A DNA stretch of 64,000 nucleotides, from assembly GCF_027942865.1 (NCBI RefSeq), contig NC_134515.1:14299227-14363226 (forward strand), given 5' to 3'. The translations under genes were made by a program, and so were the position numbers. Below the pieces are notes generated by a model. That model was not told the origin of the DNA. It was given only the letters and a program-made list of their open reading frames with translations, and did not search any database. This stretch comes from Odontesthes bonariensis (taxonomy: Eukaryota; Chordata; Actinopteri; Atheriniformes; Atherinopsidae). This document shows positions 26,701 to 42,611 of this stretch, piece by piece; position 1 is the stretch's first letter; each line of letters opens with the position of its first letter.

Positions 26701-29330
26701 CTTGTTATGAACGTTGTTAGTGAAAAAGTGATTATTTGTATTAGCATATTGACAACAACATGAGGGAGCGAAGGAGAAAAATGTATTACTGATTACAAAT
26801 TAAGGCAAAAAAGGGCAAGTTGGTTTGTGAAACTGCGATGGGCTCATTTATTGTTGACCCATAGGTGGAGATTTCTGCATGTCTTTCCTCTTGCAAAACA
26901 TTTTCTAAAATTCAGTTTGTCATAAATCTGTGGTTGATTCTGCTGGATAAGTAGGTCCATAGTATTTCTTCCCCTGAATGCTAACCCCCCCCCCCTCTTC
27001 TCAACCTCTGTGTTACTGTATTGTCCATATCAGTCCTTCTCCTGTCTTCCCTTCCTCTCTCTGTCTCTGTGTCATGGAGGTAATGACAGAGCGGCCTGAT
27101 TCTCTCTCACCTCCTCTTCCTCCTTCCCTTTCACCTTCTCCTCCGCCTCATCAGGTACACTGCATGCCCACCCTTGCAGACCGAATGCATGCCAGTCTAC
27201 CACAATTTATTCTCCAGCCTACAGCGAACCTGTGAGTTTTACTTTGCCTGACTTGTCTGTTTGTTGTTGATGATTGTTTAGGTGAGGATGGACCATCTCA
27301 GATGGGCCTAGAGGACTTGGCCATGTTCAGAGCCATTCCTACGGCAACTGTCTTCTACCCAAGTGACGGTGTCTCGACTGAAAAGGCTGTGGAGCTGGCA
27401 GCCAATACTAAGGTACTCATTTTAACTTTTAATAAGTAGTGGAAAAAAAGTTGCTAAATCCTCAAGATTATATGGGAATATTTGTCTTGTTAGACTTTGT
27501 TCGGTTTTTCACAGTTTGTGTTAAAAAACTGGAGAAACGTAACCTATTTCTGATCTGTTGCAGGGTTTGTGTTTCATACGAACAAGCCGCCCAGAGAACA
27601 ACATGATCTACAACTGCAATGAAGACTTTCATGTCGGACAGGCTAAGGTTTGTAGCTTTGTTTTCTTACCATAGTCCAACATCCCTGCATGATCCATGAT
27701 AAAATTTGTATTCACAGTATTATCGTAAATTACTAATCTGACCAAGCTGTTTGCACATGTGCTTTTGACGTCCACATACAGATTCATATATTCCTTTCTT
27801 CTCACTCCTCTTAGGTTGTATATAAAACTAATGATGACCATGTGACTGTGGTTGGAGCTGGTGTAACCCTCCATGAGGCTTTGGCTGCTGCTGAACTGCT
27901 GAAGAAAGGTTAGAGGATTTAGAGCAAGACCGACAGAGACCAACCAAAGCCAGCATCAAACGCTGTATAACACACTTTTCTTCATGGCTCCCTTTTATAG
28001 TTTGATGTTTGACAAAAAAAACGTGGTCTGCCCTCTCCTCTCTTCTTTTAGAGAGAATTAACATCCGTGTAATTGACCCATTTACCATCAAACCCCTGGA
28101 CTCCAAGACCATCATTGACAACGCCAGGGCCACCAGAGGACGCATCATCACAGTGGAGGACCACTACTATGAAGGTGAGGAGTCAGCACGCACAAAACGA
28201 GACAAATAACCCTTCAGAGAGAAATCATTCAATCTTTTTGGGAACCAAACAAGATATGGCAAAACTGTACTTTTGTTCTTCTTTTCTAATATCCTAAATA
28301 TGATCAATGAATGTGCATTACAAGCTTGAATCCAAAGATTTGTTTTGTGTTGTATCTGGATTCATAAATCAAATAAAGTAAAGAAAGGGTGACTGCTGTT
28401 GAGTGGATAAATATACTGATTTTGCTGTCATGTCCAGATCAAAACAGGAGAGTCGGTTTTGTTTTGCATGTTTTGTTGCTCCCTGAACCGCTGAGGACAA
28501 AGGTCCATGTGCACACAGAGAAGCTCAGAGATGAGAGAAGAAGAGGAGGAGGACAAACATGTAGATGTAGATGTACATGTAGATGAAAGTGTAGATGGAA
28601 GAGAATTGACATTCATGGTTGTGGCTGTAAGGAATGAGATGTATGATAGGGAAGAAGCACATCTTTTGAGATGGGAAGATTGGAATCAAGAGGAGGAGCC
28701 TGTCAGTGTTTCTTAATTTCAGCTCTGGCCTTTAGGCTCGTGCTGACCTACATACAGTACCAGCATGACAAAAACATGCTTCTGAAACCCACTTCGTTGC
28801 ACTCCTTTACTGTTGCATGTGTTTTTGGTGTGACCAGGAGGGAGGGTCACAAAGAGCAAAACCTGTTTGGGTGTTCATGTTCTTTCAAGGGGGTAAAATG
28901 TGTGACAAAAGAGGAGTGGGAAAGTCACAGGAGTGCGGCGTCAGTGCTGTCAGTCCACATCGAATCTCTGCAGCACTCCGTCGGCGGTGGAGGTGTAAAG
29001 AGACTGAGCATGACAGAAGGGTGCAAATCTAAAATATACATTGAAGATTGATGAACAAAAAACAGGGAAAACAATTTGTGCATGCATAATTTAGGTGAAC
29101 AAACCCTCTAATCAATAGTTTTGTCTGCGCTATAATCCACAGGTGGTCTCGGTGAGGCAGTGTGCTCAGTGGTGGTGAATGAGGCCGGCTTCACCGTCCA
29201 CCGCCTGGCAGTTTCCCAGGTGCCCCGCAGTGGTAAGCCCCAAGAGCTGCTCCGAATCTTTGGCATTGATCGTGACGCCATCGCTCAGTTGGTGCGTAAA
29301 GTGATCAGCAGCTCCACCAATGCCAAGTAG
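17742..29330 (+). CDS. tkt: Transketolase, 14 coding exons
   Basis: Exons are 17742-17848, 19568-19685, 19867-19980, 20893-20990, 23498-23689, 23964-24082, 24983-25179, 25958-26122, 26465-26621, 27282-27412, 27564-27647, 27815-27908, 28052-28174 and 29143-29330. All join in phase to 628 aa plus TAG (human TKT 623). The enzyme is cytosolic, uses thiamine diphosphate and Mg2+, and moves two-carbon units in the non-oxidative pentose phosphate pathway. The [13 protein letters not shown] block (from residue 154) with the later ILDINRLGQ is the ThDP/Mg motif. The catalytic Glu lies in CYIAEQNM (about residue 367). [16 protein letters not shown] and the C-terminal transketolase domain ([10 protein letters not shown]) are intact. 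Exon 1 has the usual start (MEDYHKPD, then [13 protein letters not shown]). The exon 4 acceptor has a weak pyrimidine tract. No damage was seen. It follows dcp1a on the same strand. Fish often have two tkt copies, and I cannot say which this is. Confidence 0.96.
22560..22578 (+). repeat. (GT)n microsatellite in tkt intron 4
   Basis: Nine to ten GT units. Confidence 0.9.
24459..24475 (+). repeat. (GT)n microsatellite in tkt intron 6
   Basis: About eight GT units followed by a short GA run. Confidence 0.85.
25224..25824. mobile_element. Non-autonomous DNA transposon (MITE) with TTAA flanks
   Basis: The left end reads AGCTGCAGTCGGCAGG and the right end, on the opposite strand, AGCTGCAGTCTGCAAC. 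This gives inverted repeats with 13 of the first 14 bases matching. Both ends are flanked by TTAA (25220-25223 and 25825-25828), as expected for a piggyBac-type target duplication. The 601-bp interior has no transposase frame. It sits in tkt intron 7, about 40 bases after the exon 7 donor. The superfamily assignment rests only on the TTAA flanks. Confidence 0.75.
26985..26995 (+). repeat. Poly(C) run in tkt intron 9
   Basis: Eleven C residues next to a long CT-rich tract, a length-polymorphism candidate. Confidence 0.8.
28555..28600 (+). repeat. Short minisatellite of GTAGAT units
   Basis: Degenerate tandem units (gtagatgtagatgtacat and so on) in tkt intron 13. They give a spurious open frame on the plus strand. 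Confidence 0.6.
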
Positions 29331-29930
29331 GAAGGCTGCAGGAGTGCCAGCAGGAGGAAGAAAATGGTAAATGACTCTGTGGTTATCCTGGGATCACCAC
29401 GGAGACAGCTAACCAACAAATAAACCAACACAGAAAGAGGGGTGGCACTTCTGGCCCACATGCTCGCCTCCTCATAGAACAATCCCAAAGCATTTGTTTG
29501 AAAAAAATAAAAAGATTTTCCTCTAACTGTGATCAATGTGGTCTGACACTCCCACCCCAGATTTTTGCCCCTTCAGTTTTTGAGCCCAGTAAACACACCT
29601 TCACGCCTTCACCCACACAGTTATCCACACCTGCACCCTCTATTTCCTTCCTACCTCTCAGAGAAAGTTCTGGTGCTGCTGTGGTGTTTCAGTACAAGCA
29701 GTGAATGTGGTTTGGAGTCCAGTCTCTCTATATAATTTCTGTGGAACCCTTCTCACTTGTCAGGCTCAGCGTCTGCACCCTGTGTGACCGTGTAAATCCA
29801 CCCCATTAGAGCCTGCAGGGTGTGGAGAAACTTTGATTTGGTCTGTTTGAGCACTGACTGTTTTTAACTATTTTGACTCTGACTTTGGTTGGGATTACTT
29901 CACACAAATAAAGGGATGCTTTCTTCACAG
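29331..29930 (+). other. tkt: tkt 3' UTR
   Basis: Non-coding sequence after the tkt stop has two canonical AATAAA signals, at 29506-29511 and 29907-29912. Alternative polyadenylation giving short (about 0.2 kb) and long (about 0.6 kb) 3' UTRs is therefore possible. Confidence 0.6.
29907..29912 (+). promoter_or_regulatory. Distal polyadenylation signal (tkt)
   Basis: Canonical AATAAA followed by a T-rich stretch about 25 bases later. Confidence 0.55.
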
Positions 29931-30799
29931 TTCTTGTGTCTAAGAGGTCTTTCTTATGGGTAGTGGTGGCATGAAGCAAAGGGTAAAAGTTCCAGTGAAA
30001 GAAGCAATGCAGCGACCTTTTTTCATTTTTCTTTGTTCGTTTGTTTCCTACTGGGAATGATACATGTTGAAATGTCACTAAGCTAACTGTATGCTAACTT
30101 GCTGTGGTTACTTGTGAGTGATAATACAGTCAAAATGTCAAATTTTTCCTGTTAGCATTAACACATGCAAAGAGGTACAGGCTGACATGCTTGTGCTCAA
30201 CCTAATAATCTTGTGTGACAGCATGGCCTCTAATGTGGCTATATAATTCACAAACAAAAGGTTTAACAAATAAAGGAGCTCTAACACACACTTTATGAAT
30301 TTATTTCCAAGAAGTCATGCACTTTTTTTTTTCAAACACCGCAGGTATTGTGGCATGACAAAACAGGAGAAGCACCACAACATTGCAAAACATTTAATAC
30401 ACCAGCTTTTCTCAAACAAACAAAGACGACTTGAAACCAAAACACTTCAGAATTCATCCAAAAGTGGCTCATGCTGCAACAGCAGTGACATATGCCGTGA
30501 CCCAGCATTGCAACTGAGAAACTGAATGTTTATTGAGAAGAAAAAAGAAAAAAAACACTGGTGGCTAAAGCATAACAAACTACATATATAAAATGTATGT
30601 CTACCTTCCACTTCATGTTGGATTGTGGAAAGGAAAGAGCCGGTCCTTGCCAAATCACTAAGAGGCCCCCATATGCTCCATACAATGACATATCAGAACA
30701 GCAGTGTAATGTGAAAAATTAAAAAACAAAGTAGAAGCCTTTTGTAGCCCTAAGTAATTCTGATCCGTTGTGTCTTCTTTATTCACAGTAGTGTACATA

Positions 30800-31120
30800 T
30801 AGCTATCCATCCATCTATTTTCTATACCCGCTTAATCCAACTCAGGGTCGCGGGGCCAACTCTCACTGGGCGAAGGGCGGGGTCCACCCTGAACAGGTCG
30901 CCAGTCCATCACAGCGCCACACAGAGACAACCATCCACACGCACACTTACTCCAAGGGTCAATTGACAGACACCAATTAACCCAACATACATGTTTTTGG
31001 GCAGTGGGAAGAAGAGAACAAAGCAAACTGCACACTAAAACACCACAGTCGGGATCCGGGATCTGAACCACACCACACATTCAAACTGTCCTAACCACCA
31101 CACCACTGTGCAGCCCTACA
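30800..31120 (-). mobile_element. RTE/SINE-like dispersed repeat, 3' tail
   Basis: It starts with 'ccatccatctattttctatacccgctta' and continues with 'gggtcgcggggccaac' and 'ccctgaacaggtcgccagtccatcacag'. This is a repeat I recognise as very abundant in teleost genomes. The ATCC tail on the left implies minus-strand orientation with the 3' end at the left. An open frame (30832-31080, minus) exists but is repeat-derived. The exact family is from memory. Confidence 0.7.
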
Positions 31121-33769
31121 CATACCACTACACACTGTAAAATTACTATATAACTATATTTTTACTGATGTATTTCAAAGCAAATGTGACCTTATTTTTA
31201 TCTACGGAAACAAATACAGTAACTTGAAAGCTGACTGATTTAAACAGTCTGTAAAATTAGTTGCAATTGTATAGAAAAGTAAAAATAGTAATAAAAAATA
31301 ATAATAATTTTATTTTGGTGTCATGATTGAACCCTGCATATGTTTTTTAGACTGTGGGAAGAAGTGTAATTATTCACAGGGAGAACATTCCCACAGAAAG
31401 GCTCCATACAACACTTTTTACTATTTCTGCTACTGCACTTCAAAATGTCTACTCAGAAAAGAGCCTTTGATTAAAGGATGTACGAAGGGCATTTTAAAAT
31501 ATTTTGACACTTGGCAATGTTCCTTTTTAACATTGGGTGAATATTAGTTTGTTATGCTGCGTTGTTTATCCGTAATATTTACTGGTGACGAATAAAGCAA
31601 AGCAAAGATGCATTCTGTTTTGGTTTGATGTATGATCTTACAAATAAGTAAGATAATAAATTCATCTTTCCTATAAGCGCAGGTTTTTCCATTCAGTAGC
31701 ACCAATCCTCAACACTTTTACAATCACCTCTGCCCACAACAGAAGGACAAACAGACGACAGTACTGTCCTCAATCATATCGAGGTCAGGTCTGTTTCAGT
31801 ATGGAGCCGAGCCCCACCTCTTGCACTCTGTGTTAGTTAAGTGCTGGTGACTGGCTGCAGTTAAAGCTCACGGACACTCTGTGTGCTGTATATTTAATGT
31901 GTGTTAATAATTGAAAAGCCTATTGAAAGATTTACATTGGCACCATTTGGTACCTGTGCAGGGACGTGCAAGATGCCAGAAAGCATCCCAGATGTGATAA
32001 GCTGTCATTTTTAACAGTCAATATGTTTGTCGTTTATTTCAAATTTCAACGTCACGAGCTTTGCATACTACAATGAATAAAGAGATAATGTCATCTCTTA
32101 TGAGAACCATGTAATGTAAAAGATGAAAACAAGCTTGTAACTTCTGTACAGAATTCTTCACCTCATTCGCTCTGTAGAAAAGATTGTAATTTTCCATTTT
32201 AGAACATAGAAATGAGAATAACTTTAACGTTGTCATCTAACAGTTACATACTGCTGCAATATACACTGATTTACGTTTTTTTTATTTTTAAGTAGATGAC
32301 TGGGTTATTTAATATAAATCATTGGGTTTCCCTTTTTGCAAATATTTCCTTTTGCTCTTCCTGTATGTACTTCTCAGTTCTATAGAGAACCGGACACTAA
32401 ACTCCAGCTGGTGAGAGGGATCTCAGGAGATTGGATGTGATATCCAGGACAACCTTTGACCCTGACTCCTATAGCGCAGCGGGGGTCTGTCTGGTGTTTG
32501 AGGCGGACAGAGTGTGTCAGCTGTGGGTGTGAGAGGGAGAGAAGTAAAACGTACTGACAGATCGCGTGCATTGATGGAAGATTCAGTATGTGTATGTATG
32601 TTCATAAGCCTCGTGCGCTGTAGGTTCTGCGAGCGCACACACATATGCTGGGGGTTTCTGTCCGACTGCCAGCTAAGCATCTGTCTCTGTATCTGTCAAT
32701 CTGTCATATGGATTCTTTTCCACTAATGCACAGCCCAAACATGCACACATTTGCACACATGTGGAGTGGCTGACACGCCCCCTGTCAAACTTAATTTTTG
32801 CTACCTGAGCGCCTTCAAAATACACATTAAGTTATGCTCACAGACACACACCTAAAATTACAATCTTTAGTGCACATTGTACATTCATGAACCATTCATG
32901 TGCTCACCCAATAAACCCAAAAGATATCCATTTTGTCAGTCACCGGATATTCAAGGTAGTACATGTCCATACAGATTAATTTCATTTATATGTGGAAGCT
33001 TAGCATTTCAATAAATATGTGTGTGTGTGTGTGTGTACACACTGTGTGCCACTTTCTCATTGTCTGGCCCTACAGATGATGAGAAAGCTACAGGATTTTC
33101 CACTTCCTTCCACTTCACTGAGCTCCACATCTTGCATCACAAAGACACGTTGCCTCCAGGCTTAGTTCTCAGACACACAGAAATATCAGTGTACAGTTAC
33201 CATACATTACTTCATAACATTTCAATGGCTAAGAACATCTAAATTACAACTAACTTTAAAGATAAATCCACTGTTGAGACATTTGGTTGCTGTCACAGAA
33301 TCAGGGTTCTAGTTTTTCATGATTAACCCAAACAACTCAATAAAAACAGTTTTCTTTTGGGACTGTGGGGAGTTTAAATAGAAAAGAAATTATAGAGAAA
33401 TTGTAGTTTTGTTCTTTGAACGAAAAGTTCCTTTAATAAGCAAACGGACCAAAAACAGCAAAACAAATGAACAAAAATAAATTAAAATGTGAAAAAAAAA
33501 GTAATCAAATGTCCTTTTTCATGTATCAAACAATATACATTCTCTGCCTTTCACACATACTTTACATTTAAAAGTAAACTCTGATTATGTGTTTGTGCGT
33601 TTCATTGCGGCTGTATTCACGCCTGAACGAGAGGCTGCTAACACCGTGTGAGCATTAACGAGTGTTCCCAATAACAACACCTTAAGTATGGAGTCATTTT
33701 TACAACATGTTTAAAATAAAAGATTAGAATTCACAAAAATGGCGAAAGCTTAAAAAGCCAAAGTTACAT
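31121..33769. other. Intergenic region between the convergent tkt and aldo/keto reductase genes
   Basis: AT-rich DNA with no exon-like sequence that I can support. It includes a (GT)9 run at 33019-33036. The genes on either side point towards each other, so no promoter is expected here for either. Confidence 0.45.
33019..33036 (+). repeat. (GT)n microsatellite
   Basis: Nine GT units in the intergenic region. Confidence 0.9.
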
Positions 33770-33775
33770 TTTATT
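33770..33775 (-). promoter_or_regulatory. Polyadenylation signal of the aldo/keto reductase gene
   Basis: TTTATT on the plus strand (AATAAA on the minus strand), about 73 bases after the TGA. This implies a very short 3' UTR. Confidence 0.6.
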
Positions 33776-33847
33776 CTTTTTTCTGTGGCTGCACTCTTCC
33801 TCCTCACTGATCTGCCACATCCAATCTGTCAATCCACCCCTCCCCCC

Positions 33848-36800
33848 TCAGTTCCTGTACTCATCCCCACAGTCTCCGATGAGCGCCGTGAGGTCCCTGG
33901 AGCGCCGTGTCACTGCTTCGATGGCGGCGTGATCTTCCGCCGTCAGCTTCAAGTCGGGGCCGCAGCTACGCAGACTGTCACTGATGTGCTGCCCCGCCCC
34001 TGACACGCCGAGGCGGCAACCCACAATAACTCCGCCCACCGCAGGGCGGTCCAGCACATAACGTGTTGCCACACTGGCCACTGAGCAGCCGTGTCCCTTG
34101 GCGACAGTCTCCAAGGTTACGAGCAGGTCCTGGAAAAGGCTCCATCCACCCCAGGTGTCGATCATGTTCTTGTACTTGGAGAGGGAGGCGGTGTATAGCT
34201 CCGCCCTGGAGTTGGGCTCCGCACTCCCCAGATAACGCTCGGAGAGCAGACCGCCAGCTGAGAGCGGGAAGAGGGATGGAGGAGAGGTGGTGAGATGAAG
34301 GAGTTAAAAGTGGCAGGCAGTATAGAAAGGTTATCAAGACAAAGAGTATGGGGTGGGGAGACGGGAGAGTAGGGGGAGGAGAGACAGCAGGAGTAAAAGG
34401 AGAAGAGTCCAAGTTTAAGAGAGGATGTGTCGTCATGCCAACTGACTCCATCTTAGAAGCCCTCCATCTTACACATTTACACGACAACAGTAAAAGTGCT
34501 GAACATGAAGTGTATTGTGACGGTGATCATTATGTATCTAAAATAATTCAAATGTGGACAAGATGCATCTCACCCAGTGTGCCGTAAGTGAGGAGCTGGA
34601 TGTTGTTTGCCAGACAGAACTGCTCCATCCTCGCTGCCGGTCGCTGGTCAATCAAAGAGTACTGAACCTGCACAGGCAGCCACATCACAAACGAGGTTAA
34701 AGGATGCACTGAAGGAGGAGAGGAGGAACATTGTGACACGTCCTGTAGCGTGTAGACGGATGCGTTACCTGGTTGCTGGAGATGCGGATGCCGATGTTGG
34801 TGATCTCCTCCAGTCTCTGCGTGTCAAAGTTAGTGAGGGCGAGCTCCCCTGGAGAACAAAGAGGACAAAGGATTACAGAAAGGGACAATGAGACACATGA
34901 CCCGTTTTTCTTTCTGATGCTTCAGTGCCATCTGAGTGTGTGTGTTAAAGTCTGAAATGTGTCTTAATATTCAGTCTCCCTTCACACTCACGTTGAATCG
35001 CGTTGTGGCGTGCTTTGCCATGTTTAATTGCGGATTTGCTTTACAGGTATTACTCTGCTCCTGATACTGACATGAAGGGATTTAATAAACAGCTAAAATG
35101 ACATAATTGGTAGAAATTTGTTTTGAAATTCTAACTAACTGATTTGTGATCTAAAGTTGAGATCTATGGCTGATTTGTTACTTTGGAGCAGCAATGTGCA
35201 CATAGTGAAATTCTCAAATTCCATTTAGCTTTTAACACCATATCATGATATTTCTCAGAAGTTGGAGCAGCTGCAGTTGAAATGTGGTGGAAAGCTTCGG
35301 AAACACCATGTAACTGAAGCAAGTGAGAGAACAATATCCAACGAAAGACTGGGAATGAAAGCTGACAGCAAAGCTGGTGAGTGGAACTTGAATTAAGCTT
35401 ATATTACTTACTGTTTACGAGCTATTTTTTTACTAAACGGAAAGCATTCTGGGTCAACTTCTATTGTTTTTTTCTCATGTATCTATAGGTAAAGGTGACT
35501 CAACTTGACTCCCATTTCTAGGTTGAAAAGTTTGTTTTAGCTCCTTAACCAACACTTAAACACAAACTATTATAAACTCTTTTTTTTTTTTTTTATACTT
35601 GTTTAACTGTAAACAAATTTCAAATGTTCAGAGTGCACATACGTATGACTCCCTCCTGCTGCAGGTCAGACAGGTGTCCCAGTGCATCCAGATATCTCTT
35701 GTCTTCGTAGTCCCACCAGTGAAACTGAACACAGTCCAGAGTGTCCACCTGCATTCGGGTCATGGAGCGCTGCAACGCCTTCTCCACCACCTGCACACAA
35801 AGAGGCAGGTCAGCACCCGTCAAAGTCAAACTGACTCTGACCATTAAAAACAACACAGGAAACTGATTTAACTCATAGGGTTGTTTTCAGTCTCTGCAAA
35901 CATAAACACAAAACTTTATATGGAGCCTGACCAGTACTGGATTTTTGTGCTGTATAACAGAACTGATATATAGAATTTCGTCTCTAAATTACCCCAAAAC
36001 AACATCTTGAAAACAATAACTGATAGTGCTGGTAAACATAAATAACATATATCGTGCACAGCAGCTACATGTGAATGTCAAGGTTTCCTAATAATGTGCA
36101 GGTATTTTAGATCAAATGAGACCATAAGAATCACTGCGATCCTATGTAGACCAGAGAGGAGATGCTTTGGTGGTTTATAAAGTAACACAGCGCACCCCGG
36201 TGGATAAAACCAGACTTACAGCTAAAAACACAACAGGAAGTCAGCAGCTCACCTTGCGTTCCATCGTTCCTGGTCTCGGCACATATTTTGTCAAACTCTG
36301 CAGAGCTGGGGCAGTTTTCCCAGAGGACTTTAACTAAGGGTCAGACAAAGACAATCAAAGTTACAAAACAAATTAAAGGAGCTCTGTCATTTTTCTGCCA
36401 TTGTTCTCTATTATCATGTATTTACTATTTTGTGGTCATGACATATGGAACGTGTGAGAACATTTTTTTCAAGTGTGTGCCGTGTATCTGTGGAGATGTG
36501 TAGAGAACTGACACGAAAAATTATCAATACCCAGCCAAGAGTGAGCTGAAAGAATTATGGCGAATATATTATGCATTTCCATCACAGTTACTTAGATGAA
36601 ACTGTGTTAAGTTACACAAAATGCTGTAACTATCAACAGCTTCCAGAAAATACAAGAAGTGCTATCAAAACAAGAAATATTATTTTAGGATGTAACACAA
36701 CCTAATTTTCACAAAAGTTGATCTGAAAGTCAGAATGCAACACTCTGTCAAGCTTTTAAACACTTACATTTTTGCAATAATGTTTCTCAATGTAAAATCC

Positions 36801-38553
36801 AAAAGAATTTTGACATTTTATCCTCTGAAATTCAGAGAATGTGGAGAAATCTCTGAACACCAAGAACAAAATGATTTTCCATAGACATAATCTACAGGAT
36901 CTCACATGTTATTGCATTACAAAGAGACATGATTCTGTGGTGGAAATAACTGCACGGGCTCAAGAACATCTGAAAACAACTGAGTGAGGCCAGTTCATCG
37001 CTGCATCATCACTACAATGCAATGAAAACTCCAACTCCTTCTCTGGGCCCACCTTTATTCAAAATGGACTGAAGCAAAGTGATACATCGCTTAAAAAAAA
37101 AAAAAAAAAAAAAAGCTAGCATCGTTTGACTTTATTATTTCAGCAAAACCCTACCAAAGCACATATAAAAACAATGCTGTAACAATAACATATTGAGTAT
37201 CAACCACTGAAAAATCATCTGCATGAATAAAGAAAAAATACCAAAGATGAGATGCTGAACTGTTAAAGCAGGTTAATTGTTATACGAAGCAAGATGATTC
37301 TCAAACTCCAACAGAGAGATGCAGAAACAGAGCAGATATAAATATGGCCCAACTTTTTTTTTTTTTTTTTTTTTTTAAAGACAGACATTAATGGCATCCA
37401 ATTGAAAATGAGCATGATTTTTCCCCAAATCAAAAAATATTTCTCATTTTTAAGAATTGATCTGTTGTCTTTGTACCATTTTTAATACAATAAGGGGTTT
37501 AAAAACGATTTGGGAATCAAGTCCAATTTGGATCTCCAGTAACAATATAAGAAACAAGAAGAAACAATATATAATATATAGTATTTTGAAAGCACTAACT
37601 TCAGTGTTCAACACTACACCAGAAGTCATGGGTCAAATTGTATTCAGTATTTGGTCACATAGTAAGCAGGCCAGTTACACTTCCATTTGAAAGATCTTTT
37701 TGAAGGTTTGCTCAAAATCGTAGGTCTTTAAAATCTATAAAGCAACTGTCTGAATATCAAAATGCATAAGATACTTTAACTTTACAGAAATAGGAGTGTT
37801 AAACTTACATCAGAATACGTACAAATGCAATGGACTCTGACCAAAGAGGTCAAATTGTGTGGATATATGGAAAAGCTATGTGCTCATTTTGCTTGTCTGG
37901 AATGTGTGCGTGTCTACCTGTCTGTTGAACTGTCCAAATATTTCCTCGGCTGGCCCATAAATGTCTGCCATGTCGAATGTGGTCAGACCAGCGTCTACAT
38001 AGGCCTGCATGGCCTCAACTGGAGAGATGTGATGGGGAAAACAGCAGTGAGAGAAGCAACATGTTGTGTAGAGATAAGAGGGTAATAACAGTGGATATGA
38101 ATGTGCTCAAGTTTTTCTGCACAGTCCTAATGTTAGATCACTAAAATGTGTAATTGGCCAACATTTATATTTTTCATTAAGTCCTCAAACACATTATTTA
38201 AGTAGGTACTGCACTGATTTGCTGTATTTCGTAGACTGCCTGTAGTCATTCTTCAGAGAGGTGGTTGTTATGTAGTTTATGGGCAAAGTGGCTGGAACAC
38301 TTCTCATTTTAATTCTGTGCCATTAAAAAAAAAAAAAAATCTACATTATCAAGAATATTGCTCCAACTGTAATACGTCCAAAACAGCCTAATGTTTTCAG
38401 CTGGTCCGTTATATGACCATTAGCCCTGAGTTTTTGCTTACCTGCTCTGGTTTTATTCACCGGTCCATGTGCACCGGACACCTGCCACATCCCGTTCAGG
38501 ACCCGGCAGACCTCCAGACCTCCGGCCAGAGTCACTTTGGGTACCGCGGACAT
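33848..38553 (-). CDS. Aldo/keto reductase family protein, 7 exons
   Basis: Minus-strand exons are 38553-38442, 38018-37918, 36333-36253, 35790-35643, 34848-34769, 34667-34574 and 34257-33848. They join in phase to 341 aa plus TGA. The AKR catalytic tetrad is complete: Asp53 and Tyr58 in FDMADIYG, Lys87 in SLTKYVPRP and His122 in CVQFHWWD. The spacing is close to the classical 50/55/84/117. Further family marks are [22 protein letters not shown] and the C-terminal [10 protein letters not shown], which corresponds to the cofactor-phosphate loop. A soluble NAD(P)H-dependent carbonyl reductase on the (beta/alpha)8 barrel is expected, substrate unknown. It has no signal peptide or membrane segment. 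It is not one of the classical vertebrate AKR1, AKR7 or Kv-beta proteins as I remember them, and looks more like the bacterial, fungal and plant AKR branch. The last exon is GC- and CpG-rich compared with the others. The start ATG is the first in frame. Confidence 0.88.
37092..37113 (+). repeat. Poly(A) run
   Basis: An A run of more than 20 bases in intron 2 of the aldo/keto reductase gene. A T run of similar length lies about 240 bases further on (about 37355-37376). Confidence 0.8.
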
Positions 38554-39186
38554 CGTGCTGTCGGAGCAGGGGAAGAAAGTCTTAATGGCGGTTTAACTTA
38601 CTTCCAACAGGATGGATAAAGGTTAAAGCCCATTTTAAGTATTTTCAACCCCTCCCGTCATTGCATACAGCTGACAACAAACCACATGTTTTAATAGACC
38701 TTACAGGACCAGAAGGACTTTTGACATTAATCATTTGTAACTGCTTCATGAAGATCTGCTAAAAAAAAAAAGTTACTTACTTTGTGCTTCCTTTAAGTCG
38801 AACCCCAACCAAAGCTGCACACAAATGCACTAGTCACTACTCTTGTAAGGAAGGAGAGCGTTGACATAACATTTAAAAGTTACACAAGATTTTGCGTAAG
38901 GATTACAAAACAGACGACTGTTTCAACCAATAGCTGGCGCCGCTTAACCGGAAATACAACCCGCTGTTAAAGAGACTGCTGCCCTCTGCTGGACGGACCT
39001 CTCAGGAAAAAAACAAATACTGAAACCCTTCAAACAGGAAAGCACTGAGAGCACAAACAATAACGAGTCACACAGATGTGATACTGTAAAAAATCTTTAC
39101 TTTACATTTAAATTCCATCCATGTTTGTAAGAAAACAACACAGCAGTCCCTCCACACCACATGCCGCAGCAGTCTTATTTTGAGCA
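38554..39186. other. Aldo/keto reductase promoter side and nsun5 3' UTR
   Basis: A short spacer between two minus-strand genes. It should hold the promoter of the reductase gene and the end of nsun5. A CTCF-like core motif lies at 38978-38992. No canonical AATAAA was found for nsun5, though an AGTAAA variant occurs at about 39096-39101 (minus). Confidence 0.45.
38978..38992 (-). promoter_or_regulatory. CTCF-like core motif, reverse
   Basis: On the minus strand the sequence reads CCAGCAGAGGGCAGC, which matches CCASYAGRKGGCRS throughout. It faces the forward motif at 9354. Confidence 0.5.

Positions 39187-42611
<3,425 letters not shown>

Noticed and set aside
33978-34487. 169-aa minus-strand frame over the last reductase exon
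   Set aside because: It runs through the intron at 34258-34573 in a different frame from the aldo/keto reductase and has no family resemblance.
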